Positions 49,061 to 56,874 of a stretch of DNA of 64,000 nt are shown here, one piece after another. This stretch comes from Streptomyces polyasparticus. GTDB lineage: Bacteria > Actinomycetota > Actinomycetes > Streptomycetales > Streptomycetaceae. The stretch is taken from NCBI RefSeq assembly GCF_014493765.1, contig NZ_JACTVJ010000020.1, positions 62,001 to 126,000 on the forward strand. The letters are read 5' to 3'. A program made the translations under genes and the position numbers. Positions within the stretch are counted from its first letter, which is position 1; every line of letters begins with the position of its first letter. The notes beneath the pieces are model-generated. The model was given only the letters and a program-made list of their open reading frames with translations. It had not been told where the DNA came from and ran no database searches.

Positions 49061-50389
49061 ATGGCAGCCGACAAGGTGGTCGGTGGGGGTACCCCCGGAC
49101 GAAGCCCGAGGGACGGCGCCGACAGGGTCACCGCTCTCGCGGACGAGATCGTCGACTTCCGCTTCAAGGGGCTGCCGCCGAACGCCGACGGCCTGACCGT
49201 CGGCGAGCTGGCCGCCGAGCGCCGCAACCTCTTCACGGGCGGGTTCACCACCCCCGTGCTCGCACTCTCGGCCGAACGCGTCGAGCACAACCTCCGCCTC
49301 ATGGAGACCTACTCCGAGCGCCACGGACTCGCCTTCGCCCCGCACGGCAAGACCTCGATGGCGCCACAGCTGTTCGCGCGCCAGGAGGAGTACGGCGCGT
49401 GGGGCATCACGCTGGCCAACCCGCACCAGACCCGCGTCGCGCGCGCCTTCGGTGTCCGCCGGATCTTCGTCGCCAACGAGATCGTGGACCCGGCCGGGCT
49501 CGCGTGGATCGCCGGCGAGCTGGCGGCCGACCCCTCCTTCCGGCTCGTCTGCTACGTCGATTCCGTACGGGGTGTGCAGCTGATGCACTCCGCCCTCTCC
49601 GCGGCCGGGGCCTCCCGTCCCGTGGACGTGGTGGTGGAGCTCGGCGCCGGCGAGGGTGCGCGGACCGGCGTCCGCACCGAGGCCGAGTGCGTGGAGATCG
49701 CGCTCGCGGTCGCGGCGGCGGACACGCTCCGCCTGGTGGGCGTCGCGGGTTACGAGGGCGAGGTGCCCGACGCGTCGCCGGAGGCCGTCACCGCGTGGCT
49801 GCGGCGCCTTGTCGCGCTCGCCGTGGAGCTCGACAAGGGCGGGCATTTCTCCGGCCTGGACGAGATCGTGGTCTCCGCGGGCGGGTCCGCGTGGTTCGAC
49901 GCGGTGGCCTCCGTGTTCGCGGAGATCCCCGAACTGTCCGCCCCCGTACTGAAGTTGCTGCGCTCGGGTGCGTATGTCTCGCACGACGACGGTCACTACC
50001 GGCACCTGACGCCGTTCAACCGGGTGCCGGAGGAGGGTGCGCTGCAGCCGGCGTTCCGGCTGTGGGCGCAGGTCATGTCGCGGCCCACGCCGTCGCAGGC
50101 GTTCGCGAACGCGGGCAAGCGGGACGCGGCGTACGACCTCGACCTGCCCGTCGCGCAGGTGGTCCGGTCCGCCGCGGACGGGGTCGAGCGACCAGCCGAG
50201 GGTGTCACCGTGACCGGTCTCTCGGATCAGCACACGTGGCTGCGTACGGAGTCCTCGGCTGCGGTGTCGGTGGGCGACTGGGTGGGGTTCGGGTTGTCGC
50301 ACCCGTGCACGTCGTTCGACAAGTGGCAGCTGATTCCTGTGGTCGAGTCCGACGGCACGGTCGTCGACTTCGTCCGCACGTACTTCTGA
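49061..50389 (+). CDS. D-serine dehydratase-like (DSD1) / D-threonine aldolase-fold PLP enzyme
   Basis: The 442-residue product is a fold-type III PLP enzyme. FTTPVLALSAERVEHNLRLM is followed by the PLP lysine in FAPHGKTSMAPQLF. The phosphate-binding region is VSAGGSAWFDAV and the C-terminal zinc site is seen as TGLSDQHTWL and LSHPCTSFDKWQ (the His and Cys ligands of DSD1 enzymes). DSD1 proteins dehydrate D-serine to pyruvate and ammonia through 2-aminoacrylate and may act on D-threonine. It is divergent from the kinase-IclR-RidA-permease operon and followed by a D-aminoacylase gene. Confidence 0.9.
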   Translation: MAADKVVGGGTPGRSPRDGADRVTALADEIVDFRFKGLPPNADGLTVGELAAERRNLFTGGFTTPVLALSAERVEHNLRLMETYSERHGLAFAPHGKTSMAPQLFARQEEYGAWGITLANPHQTRVARAFGVRRIFVANEIVDPAGLAWIAGELAADPSFRLVCYVDSVRGVQLMHSALSAAGASRPVDVVVELGAGEGARTGVRTEAECVEIALAVAAADTLRLVGVAGYEGEVPDASPEAVTAWLRRLVALAVELDKGGHFSGLDEIVVSAGGSAWFDAVASVFAEIPELSAPVLKLLRSGAYVSHDDGHYRHLTPFNRVPEEGALQPAFRLWAQVMSRPTPSQAFANAGKRDAAYDLDLPVAQVVRSAADGVERPAEGVTVTGLSDQHTWLRTESSAAVSVGDWVGFGLSHPCTSFDKWQLIPVVESDGTVVDFVRTYF

Positions 50390-50391
50390 TT

Positions 50392-50585
50392 CCCCCACCC
50401 CGCCCCTTCCCGAAACTGGGGGCTTCACCCCCAGACCCCCTTTTCGCGCTGAACGCGCTCGGCCTCAAACGCCGGCCGGGCTGAGTTTCAGCCCCTGCGG
50501 CGATTGAGCAGATCCGAACGAAGTTCGGATGCCGGGGTCTGGGGCGCAGCCCCAGTTTCGGGAAGGGGCGGGTAGGGGAAATCCG
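50392..50585. repeat. Dispersed palindromic intergenic element, copy 5 (complete)
   Basis: The clearest complete copy: left end CCCACCCCGCCCCTTCCCGA, right end TTCGGGAAGGGGCGGGTAGG, about 190 bp between, with CCCCCAG/CTGGGG arms, CAAACGCCGGCCGGGCTGA and GATCCGAACGAAGTTCGGAT palindromes. It begins 2 bp after the dehydratase stop. Confidence 0.9.
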
Positions 50586-50637
50586 CCCGCCGCAGGCGCC
50601 CCACCCGCACCCACACAGCCCGCACATGGAGACCGAC

Positions 50638-52239
50638 ATGGACCTGGTCATCCGCAACACCCGCGTCGTCGACGGCACCGGCACCCCCTCGTACACCGCC
50701 GACGTGGCGATACGCGACGGACGGATCGCCGAGATCCGCAAAGAGGGCACCGGGCCCCGCCCGACAGCGAGACGCATTCTCGACGCCGACGGACTGGCAC
50801 TCTCCCCCGGCTTCATCGACATGCACGCCCACAGCGACCTCGCCCTCCTCCGCGACCCGGACCACAGCGCCAAGGCCGCCCAGGGCGTGACCCTCGAAGT
50901 CCTCGGCCAGGACGGCCTCTCGTACGCGCCCGTCGACGACCGCACCCTCACCGAGGTCCGCAAGGCCATCACCGGCTGGAACGGCGACGGCTCCGACATC
51001 GACTTCGACTGGCGCACGGTCGGCGAGTACCTCGACCGCCTCGACCGGCAGGGCATCGCCGTCAACGCCGCGTATCTGATCCCGCAGGGCACGGTCCGGA
51101 TGTACGCGGTCGGGTGGGACGACCGCGAGGCGACCACCCAAGAGATGGACCGGATGCGGCAGTTGGTCGCCGAGGGCATGGAGCAGGGCGCGGTCGGCAT
51201 GTCCTCCGGGCTCACGTACACACCCGGCATGTACGCCAAGGACTCCGAGCTCGCGGAGCTCTGCAAGGTCGTCGCGCGCTACGACGGCTACTACTGCCCG
51301 CACCACCGCTCGTACGGAGCCGGCGCGCTCCAGGCGTACGAGGAGATGGTGAACCTGACGCGGGAGGCCGGCTGCGCGCTCCATCTCGCGCACGCCACCA
51401 TGAACTTCGGCGTGAACAAGGGCAAGGCACCCGATCTGCTCGCGCTGCTCGACGGCGCCCTCGACGACGGCGCCGACATCAGCCTCGACACCTACCCGTA
51501 CACCCCCGGCTGCACCACGCTCGTCGCGATGCTGCCGAGCTGGGCGAGCGAGGGCGGGCCCGAGGCGATCCTCGCGCGGCTGCGGGACGACGCGACCGCC
51601 GAGCGGATCCGCCACCACATGGAGGTCATCGGCGCGGACGGCTGCCACGGGGTGCCGATCGAGTGGGACACGATCGAGATCAGCGGGGTCTCGGACCCGG
51701 GCCTGGCGTCCTGCGTGGGCAAGACCATCCAGCAGTCCGCGGACATGCGCGGCGAAGAACCGTGGGTCACGGCCCGCCGGCTGCTCATCAACGACCGTCT
51801 GGGCTCGACGATCCTGCAGCACGTCGGCCACGAGGAGAACGTCCGGCTGATCATGAAGCACCGGGTGCACACGGGTGGTTCGGACGGCATTCTGCAGGGC
51901 TTCAAGCCGCACCCGCGCGCGTACGGCACGTTCCCGCAGTATCTCGGCCGCTACTCGCGGGAGTTGGGGATCCTCTCCCTGGAGGAGACGGTCGCGCACC
52001 TCACCTCGCGCCCCGCCGCCCGCCTCCGCCTGCCCGACCGCGGCCTCGTCCGCGAGGGCTACCGCGCCGACCTGGTCCTCTTCGACCCGGAGACGGTCGC
52101 GGCCGGTTCGACCTTCGAGTCGCCCCGTACGCTCCCGACCGGCATCCCGCACGTCCTGATCGACGGCCGGTTCGTGATCGAGGACGGCAAGCGGACGGAT
52201 GTGCTCGCGGGGAGGTCGGTGCGGCGGACCGCCGCCTGA
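50638..52239 (+). CDS. N-acyl-D-amino-acid deacylase (D-aminoacylase)
   Basis: The 533-residue amidohydrolase has the family start DLVIRNTRVVDGTGTPSYTA, the metal-binding HxH in GFIDMHAHSDLALLRDPD, a Cys and His of the zinc site later (YYCPHHRSYG, LHLAHATMNFG) and the catalytic Asp region HTGGSDGILQG. It matches D-aminoacylases, which remove acyl groups from N-acyl-D-amino acids in the cytosol. The ATG at 50638 has GGAGA at good spacing; an upstream ATG at 50626 lacks one. It would feed free D-amino acids to the D-serine dehydratase-like enzyme. Confidence 0.92.
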   Translation: MDLVIRNTRVVDGTGTPSYTADVAIRDGRIAEIRKEGTGPRPTARRILDADGLALSPGFIDMHAHSDLALLRDPDHSAKAAQGVTLEVLGQDGLSYAPVDDRTLTEVRKAITGWNGDGSDIDFDWRTVGEYLDRLDRQGIAVNAAYLIPQGTVRMYAVGWDDREATTQEMDRMRQLVAEGMEQGAVGMSSGLTYTPGMYAKDSELAELCKVVARYDGYYCPHHRSYGAGALQAYEEMVNLTREAGCALHLAHATMNFGVNKGKAPDLLALLDGALDDGADISLDTYPYTPGCTTLVAMLPSWASEGGPEAILARLRDDATAERIRHHMEVIGADGCHGVPIEWDTIEISGVSDPGLASCVGKTIQQSADMRGEEPWVTARRLLINDRLGSTILQHVGHEENVRLIMKHRVHTGGSDGILQGFKPHPRAYGTFPQYLGRYSRELGILSLEETVAHLTSRPAARLRLPDRGLVREGYRADLVLFDPETVAAGSTFESPRTLPTGIPHVLIDGRFVIEDGKRTDVLAGRSVRRTAA

Positions 52240-52248
52240 AAACCGAGT

Positions 52249-52284
52249 GGACCGCAGGCCCGGCCCCGGCCTAACCTGCGGTCC
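52249..52284. promoter_or_regulatory. 10-bp inverted repeat with promoter-like elements before the cmlR-like leader
   Basis: GGACCGCAGG and CCTGCGGTCC flank a 16-bp loop that ends directly at the leader ATG. It could terminate deacylase transcripts or be an operator. TGGACC (52248-52253) and TAACCT (52272-52277) are 18 bp apart, a possible promoter that would start near 52284 and make a leaderless message. Confidence 0.55.
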
Positions 52285-52314
52285 ATGTCCAGCCCCGAGG
52301 CCTCCAGACTCTAG
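52285..52314 (+). CDS. Nine-codon leader peptide of the efflux gene
   Basis: ATG TCC AGC CCC GAG GCC TCC AGA CTC TAG encodes MSSPEASRL. It sits 152 bp upstream of the chloramphenicol-type efflux gene and is followed at once by a CCACCGG/CCGGTGG hairpin. Chloramphenicol efflux genes of this class are classically controlled by ribosome stalling on such leaders. Translation of this one is unproven. Confidence 0.5.
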   Translation: MSSPEASRL

Positions 52315-52466
52315 CCACCGGCTCCCCGGTGGCTGCTCGCGCCGATCCGCCCCGCCTCTGCGCGCGGGGCGCGCCGCCTGCTGCCGGCCTGCCGTCTCAC
52401 GGTCCCTTTTCCTCCGGCTCGTACGCCTGCGCGCGTACGGCCCACCGTGTGCTGCGGAGTTCTGCT
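52315..52466 (+). promoter_or_regulatory. Structured attenuator-like leader before the efflux gene
   Basis: The region has a CCACCGGCTCCCCGGTGG hairpin (52315-52332), a GC-rich middle and a CGTACGC/GCGTACG hairpin (about 52419-52440) just ahead of the CGGAG ribosome binding site. This layout suits translational attenuation, with the last stem masking the initiation region. Confidence 0.45.
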
Positions 52467-53672
52467 GTGCCTCTTTTCCTCTATCTCCTCGGCCTTGCCG
52501 TGTTCGCGCAAGGCACCTCGGAGTTCATGCTCGCCGGGCTCGGCCCGGACATCGCCCGCGACCTCCATGTCCCGCTCTCCGACGCCGGGTTGCTGACCTC
52601 GGCCTTCGCGGCCGGCATGGTCGTCGGGGCGCCGCTGATGGCGGTGCTCGGGCGGCGCTGGTCGCCGCGCGGGGCGCTGCTCGGCTTCCTGTCCGTCTTC
52701 GTCGTCGTGCATGTCGCCGGCGCCCTGACCGGCAGCTTTCTCGTGCTCCTGGTCACCCGGATCGTCGGGGCCCTCGCCAATGCGGGCTTCCTGGCCGTCG
52801 CCCTGGCGACCGCGGTCTCGGCGGTCGGGCCCGACCGGAAAGGCAGGGCCACCTCCATCCTGCTCGGCGGGGTGACCCTGGCCTGTGTGGCGGGTGTACC
52901 GGCGGGTGCGTTCCTCGGCCAACTCTGGGGCTGGCGCTCGGCGTTCTGGGCCGTGGCGGCGGTGTCGCTGCCGGCGCTGCTCGCGATCGTGCGGTCGGCA
53001 CCGGGCGGAGCGCGCGGCGACTCCCGTACGGAAGCCGCCGAACCGCGTGCGCCGCTCGCCGCCGAGCTGCGGACCCTGCGCCGGCCGCGGCTGCAGCTCG
53101 CGCTGCTCCTCGGGGCGCTGGTGAACGGGGCCACCTTCTGCGCCTTCACCTACCTCGCCCCGGTCGTCACGGACGTGGCGGGACTCGCCGAAGGCTGGGT
53201 CCCGGCGCTGCTCGCCCTCTTCGGCATCGGCTCCTTCCTCGGCGTCACCCTCGCGGGCCGGCTCGCCGACACCCGCCCGCGCGCGGTGGCCGGCGGCGGG
53301 GCGGTGGCGCTGGTCTGCGGCTGGTCCCTCTTCGCGCTCACGGCCGGCTCCCCCGCGGCGACCGTCGCGCTCGTCCCGCTCCTGGGCACGCTCTCCTTCG
53401 GCGTCGGCGCCACGCTGATCTCCCGGATCCTGTACGCGGCCGAAGACGCACCGACCCTGTCCGGCGCCTACGCCACCGCGGCGCTCAACGTGGGCGCCGT
53501 CATCGGCCCCGCACTCGGCGGTATCGCCCTCACGTGGGGCGCACGCGGACCGCTGTGGGTGAGCGCGGCGCTCGCGGCACTGGCCCTTGTGGCGGTGCGG
53601 CGGGCGTTCGAGGTGGCGGACGTCACGTCTCCCGGCAAGGCTCCCCACATCCAAGCCCCGCCCGCCTCGTAA
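52467..53672 (+). CDS. MFS efflux transporter, Cmx/CmlR chloramphenicol-resistance type
   Basis: The 401-residue protein has 12 membrane helices of the DHA1 family. Its start (FLYLLGLAVFAQGTSEFMLA, GLGPDIARDLHVPLSDAGLL) and later parts (VTRIVGALANAGFLAVALAT, GALVNGATFCAFTYLAPVVT, VGATLISRILYAAEDAPTLS) strongly recall the cmlR/Cmx chloramphenicol exporters of streptomycetes and corynebacteria. Motif A is present as GRRWSPRGALL. The GTG at 52467 with CGGAG upstream is chosen; the longer frame is the structured leader. Actual drug specificity is untested. Confidence 0.85.
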   Translation: MPLFLYLLGLAVFAQGTSEFMLAGLGPDIARDLHVPLSDAGLLTSAFAAGMVVGAPLMAVLGRRWSPRGALLGFLSVFVVVHVAGALTGSFLVLLVTRIVGALANAGFLAVALATAVSAVGPDRKGRATSILLGGVTLACVAGVPAGAFLGQLWGWRSAFWAVAAVSLPALLAIVRSAPGGARGDSRTEAAEPRAPLAAELRTLRRPRLQLALLLGALVNGATFCAFTYLAPVVTDVAGLAEGWVPALLALFGIGSFLGVTLAGRLADTRPRAVAGGGAVALVCGWSLFALTAGSPAATVALVPLLGTLSFGVGATLISRILYAAEDAPTLSGAYATAALNVGAVIGPALGGIALTWGARGPLWVSAALAALALVAVRRAFEVADVTSPGKAPHIQAPPAS

Positions 53673-53689
53673 TCCGGCATTCCGTACGT

Positions 53690-53724
53690 GCCCGCCCTCC
53701 GTCGCATTGCGATGGAAGGCGGGC
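53690..53724. terminator. Hairpin after the efflux gene
   Basis: An 11-bp stem with one mismatch (GCCCGCCCTCC against GGAAGGCGGGC) and a 13-nt loop lies 18 bp past the stop codon. Confidence 0.7.
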
Positions 53725-53804
53725 CCGGAAGGGCGCGGAGATCAGTTCCCCGGGTGGCCTCAAACTCCGCGCGCCGGGACGAAACACGCTCGTAAAGTTG
53801 CCGC

Positions 53805-55016
53805 ATGCAGCTGATCCAGTCGACGAAGCTCTCCAACGTCTGTTACGAGATCCGGGGTCCGGTTCTCGAGGAGGCCATGCGACTGGAGGCAGCAGGGCAC
53901 CGGATTCTGAAGCTGAACACCGGGAACCCGGCGGCCTTCGGGTTCGACTGTCCGCCGGAGATCCTCGAGGACGTGCTCAGGAATGTGGGCTCGGCCCACG
54001 GATACGGGGACGCGAAGGGCCTGCTCTCCGCCCGGCGCGCGGTGATGATGCATTACCAGACGCTCGGCGTGGAGACGGATGTCGAGCATGTCTACATCGG
54101 CAACGGCGTCTCCGAGCTGATCGTCATGGCCATGCAGGCGCTGCTCGACGACGGCGACGAGGTGCTCGTGCCCGCGCCCGACTATCCGCTGTGGACGGCC
54201 GCCGTGTCGCTGTCCGGCGGTACGGCCGTGCACTACCGCTGCGACGAGCAGTCGGACTGGATGCCGGACCTCGCGGACGTGGAGCGGAAGGTCACCGACC
54301 GCACCAAGGCGATCGTGATCATCAACCCGAACAATCCGACGGGTGCCGTATACAGCGACGACGTGGTGCGCGGGCTCGCCGACATCGCGCGGCGGCACAA
54401 TCTGCTCGTCTGCAGCGACGAGATCTACGACAAGATCCTGTACGACGGTGCCACGCACACCCCGACGGCCACGCTCGCGCCCGATCTGCTCACGCTGACG
54501 TTCAACGGCATGTCCAAGGCGTACCGGGTCGCCGGCTACCGCACCGGATGGATGGTCATCTCCGGTCCGCGGGCCCATGCCGCCTCGTACATCGAGGGGC
54601 TCACGATCCTCGCGAACATGCGCCTGTGCGCCAATATGCCGGCCCAGCACGGGGTGGTCGCGGCGCTCACCGGGCGGCAGTCGATCAACGATCTGGTGCT
54701 GCCGGGCGGGCGCCTTGTCGAGCAGCGGGACACGGCGTACGAGCTGCTCACGCAGATCCCGGGCGTGACGTGTGTGAAGCCCAAGGGTGCGCTGTATCTC
54801 TTCCCGCGGCTCGACCCGAAGGTCTTCAAGATCAAGGACGACCGGCAGATGGTGCTCGATCTGCTGCGGGCCGAGAAGATCATGGTCGTGCAGGGCACGG
54901 GGTTCAACTGGCCCGAGCCGGACCACTTCCGGATCGTGACGCTTCCGCAGGCCTCGGACCTGGCGGACGCGGTGACCCGGATCGGGCGGTTCCTGGACGG
55001 CTACAGCCAGCCGTAG
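53805..55016 (+). CDS. PLP-dependent aminotransferase, AlaT-like
   Basis: The 403-residue product is a fold-type I class I/II aminotransferase close to AlaT (alanine transaminase). Seen are LNTGNPAAFGFDCPPEILED, GVSELIVMAMQALLDDGDEV, the Asn-Asn-Pro-Thr substrate loop (IINPNNPTGAVYS), the PLP-stacking DEIYDKILYDG, the PLP lysine in FNGMSKAYRVAGYRTGWMV and the C-terminal Arg in HFRIVTLP. It likely transfers amino groups between alanine/valine and 2-oxoglutarate. In this place it could draw on pyruvate from the D-amino-acid cluster, though it is ordinary in Streptomyces. Confidence 0.9.
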   Translation: MQLIQSTKLSNVCYEIRGPVLEEAMRLEAAGHRILKLNTGNPAAFGFDCPPEILEDVLRNVGSAHGYGDAKGLLSARRAVMMHYQTLGVETDVEHVYIGNGVSELIVMAMQALLDDGDEVLVPAPDYPLWTAAVSLSGGTAVHYRCDEQSDWMPDLADVERKVTDRTKAIVIINPNNPTGAVYSDDVVRGLADIARRHNLLVCSDEIYDKILYDGATHTPTATLAPDLLTLTFNGMSKAYRVAGYRTGWMVISGPRAHAASYIEGLTILANMRLCANMPAQHGVVAALTGRQSINDLVLPGGRLVEQRDTAYELLTQIPGVTCVKPKGALYLFPRLDPKVFKIKDDRQMVLDLLRAEKIMVVQGTGFNWPEPDHFRIVTLPQASDLADAVTRIGRFLDGYSQP

Positions 55017-55096
55017 GTCCGGTGGGCGGGGGCGGTTGGCTGTCGCGTGCGGGCCGGTGGGGGTGCGGGTGGTGCGCCTGCGGCGGGCTGATTTCC

Positions 55097-55184
55097 CCTA
55101 CCCGCCCCTTCCCGAAACCGGGGCCGCACCCCGGGCCCCGCATCCGAACTTCGTTCGGATCGCCTCAGACGCCGGCGGGGCTGA
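55097..55184. repeat. Dispersed palindromic intergenic element, copy 6 (short)
   Basis: A truncated copy with CCCTACCCGCCCCTTCCCGA, the CATCCGAACTTCGTTCGGAT palindrome and CTCAGACGCCGGCGGGGCTG lies between convergent genes; the right arm is missing. Confidence 0.8.
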
Positions 55185-55557
55185 GTGCGTGCGCCTCCAT
55201 GCGGCGGGCCGCCAGGATCGCTGCCGAGGTGTCCGCTCGCGATGCCGCCACCACCAGGGCGCGGCCGGCCAAAGCGTGCGCGCGCTCGTGGAGGGCCGTG
55301 AGGTCGGTGGCCGACGTGACCGTCGCGCGGACCGGCGTACGGCCGCCACGCAGGCGGGTCACCGCGGCTTCCAACTCGGCGGCCGCGTCGTCGAGTTCGC
55401 CGGACGGCGCCAGACCCCGCAGCTCGTCCGTCACCGCCAGCAGGGCCGCGAGGTGACCGGCGAGCTGGAGCTCCAGCTCCTCCTCGCGCGTGCGGTGCGG
55501 GAAATCGCCGTCGGGGCCCGGCGTGTGGACCGACTTGGCGCGGATCGGCTCGTACAT
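55165..55557 (-). CDS. Small helical protein of unknown function
   Basis: The 130-residue product is predicted all-helical and soluble, with TREEELELQLAGHLAALLAV, then TDLTALHERAHALAGRALVV and a short C-terminal segment. It begins MYEPIRAKSVHTPG. I recognise no family. Its promoter region carries a Fur/PerR-like palindrome, so expression may respond to iron or peroxide. The last codons run into repeat copy 6. Confidence 0.72.
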   Translation of the reverse strand: MYEPIRAKSVHTPGPDGDFPHRTREEELELQLAGHLAALLAVTDELRGLAPSGELDDAAAELEAAVTRLRGGRTPVRATVTSATDLTALHERAHALAGRALVVAASRADTSAAILAARRMEAHALSPAGV

Positions 55558-55593
55558 GGCAGGACCTCCAAGCTGGGATGATTCATATCCTAG

Positions 55594-55611
55594 CTTAGAT
55601 TGAGTCTAAAG
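55594..55611 (-). promoter_or_regulatory. Fur/PerR-like palindrome upstream of the small helical protein gene
   Basis: CTTAGATTGAGTCTAAAG holds TTAGA-N5-TCTAA, in an AT-rich island of otherwise very GC-rich DNA, about 40 bp upstream of the start. The shape resembles Fur-family operators; the exact regulator is not identifiable. Confidence 0.5.
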
Positions 55612-55632
55612 TTGAGTCCGCACCAAACCCCC

Positions 55633-56874
55633 TCACGGATCCATCGCGCTCGCCAGCAACGCCACCAGAATGATCACCGCGATCACCGCCATCAGCGCCC
55701 ACACCAGCTTCCGGGCGTCGAAGCGTCCCGACGCGGCGAGCGGCGGAGGCACAGGAGGCGGCTGCGGGGACTGCGGCGGCACATGGACCTGGGTCCGCAC
55801 CTGCTGCCGCGGCTCCGGCGCGTTGAACAGGTCCTGGCCCGTGGCCGCCGCCCGCGCGCACCAAGGACAGGACGTCAGATGAGAGCCGTACGTGTGGCGG
55901 GCGCGGGCGGTGCAGACGCGGACCCGGCCCCGTTCCTCGTCCAGGGCCCGCAGCCAGTCCTGCGCCGTCGGCCGGGACTTCGGGTCGAGCACCCCGGGCC
56001 CGAAGGCGCGGCGGGCCAGGGTGAGCAGGCCGGGCGGCAGGACGGTGGGGTCGATGATGCCGCGCGGGACGACCACCCTCTCCGGGCGGACCACGTACGA
56101 GATGGAGGCCGCGATGTTGTCCTTGACCGTCGAGTCCTCCTGGCTGTCGTGCGGGACGCCCCCGAAGGGATGGTTGCCGACGGCGAGCAGCTGATAGACG
56201 AGCACCGACAGGGCGAAGTCGTCGCTCTCCTTAGACGCCGGGCCGCCCGCCTGGCGTTCGGGGGCCGAGTAGTCCGTGGTGTGCATCAGGCAGGGGAAGG
56301 ACTCGCGGGTCCCCCGGTCGGTGAAGGCGATGGAGTCGCAGTCGAGGAAGGTGACGAAGCCGTTGCGGTCGACGACGACATTGCTGCTGGAGAAGTCGCC
56401 GACGACGAGGCCTTCGTGGTGCATACGGGCCGTCATGAAGGCCAGGTTCCAGGCGACGCCGAGCAGGAAGCGCCAGTCGGCGCGCTCCGGGAAGAGGCGC
56501 AGGCGCTGTGAGCGCGTGAACAGGCCGACCAGCTGGACGTGTTCGGGTTCGCCGAAGCGGCGCATCGCATAGCCGAGGAAGGCGCCCTCGGGCGAGCGGG
56601 CGAGGGCGGTCGGCCAGGCCAGCTCGGGCGCCTGGTTGGAGTCGATCGGGCGGTCGCCGAGCGGGGACATGGCCAGCATGCGGGTGAGGCGGCGCTCCTG
56701 CTCGGCGCCGGGGCGTTCGCGGTAGAGCTTCACGACGATGCCGGGTTCGCCCTCGACGGGATAGACGGAGGCCTCGCCGCCGCCCTTCAGGGGGCGTTCG
56801 GCCAGCGTGACGGGCCGGCCGTCGAGCAGCACCCTGCGGCCGGTCCGGGCTCCCGCGCCGTTTGCCCCGCTCAT
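55633..56874 (-). CDS. YegI-like pseudokinase/kinase of the TerY-P triad, membrane-anchored
   Basis: The 413-residue product has a kinase-like domain. The ATP lysine is in GIVVKLYRERPG, the catalytic loop is GLVVGDFSSSNVVVD in place of HRDLKPxN, and DFG is replaced by LDCDSIAF. A Cys-rich patch (SHLTSCPWCARAA) and a Pro-rich stretch precede one C-terminal membrane helix (VWALMAVIAVIILVALLASA). This variant catalytic loop is typical of kinases in vWA-PP2C-kinase (TerY-P) operons; activity is uncertain because HRD and DFG are altered, though the Asp residues VGD and DCD remain. Its start overlaps the PP2C stop (ATGA). Confidence 0.85.
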   Translation of the reverse strand: MSGANGAGARTGRRVLLDGRPVTLAERPLKGGGEASVYPVEGEPGIVVKLYRERPGAEQERRLTRMLAMSPLGDRPIDSNQAPELAWPTALARSPEGAFLGYAMRRFGEPEHVQLVGLFTRSQRLRLFPERADWRFLLGVAWNLAFMTARMHHEGLVVGDFSSSNVVVDRNGFVTFLDCDSIAFTDRGTRESFPCLMHTTDYSAPERQAGGPASKESDDFALSVLVYQLLAVGNHPFGGVPHDSQEDSTVKDNIAASISYVVRPERVVVPRGIIDPTVLPPGLLTLARRAFGPGVLDPKSRPTAQDWLRALDEERGRVRVCTARARHTYGSHLTSCPWCARAAATGQDLFNAPEPRQQVRTQVHVPPQSPQPPPVPPPLAASGRFDARKLVWALMAVIAVIILVALLASAMDP

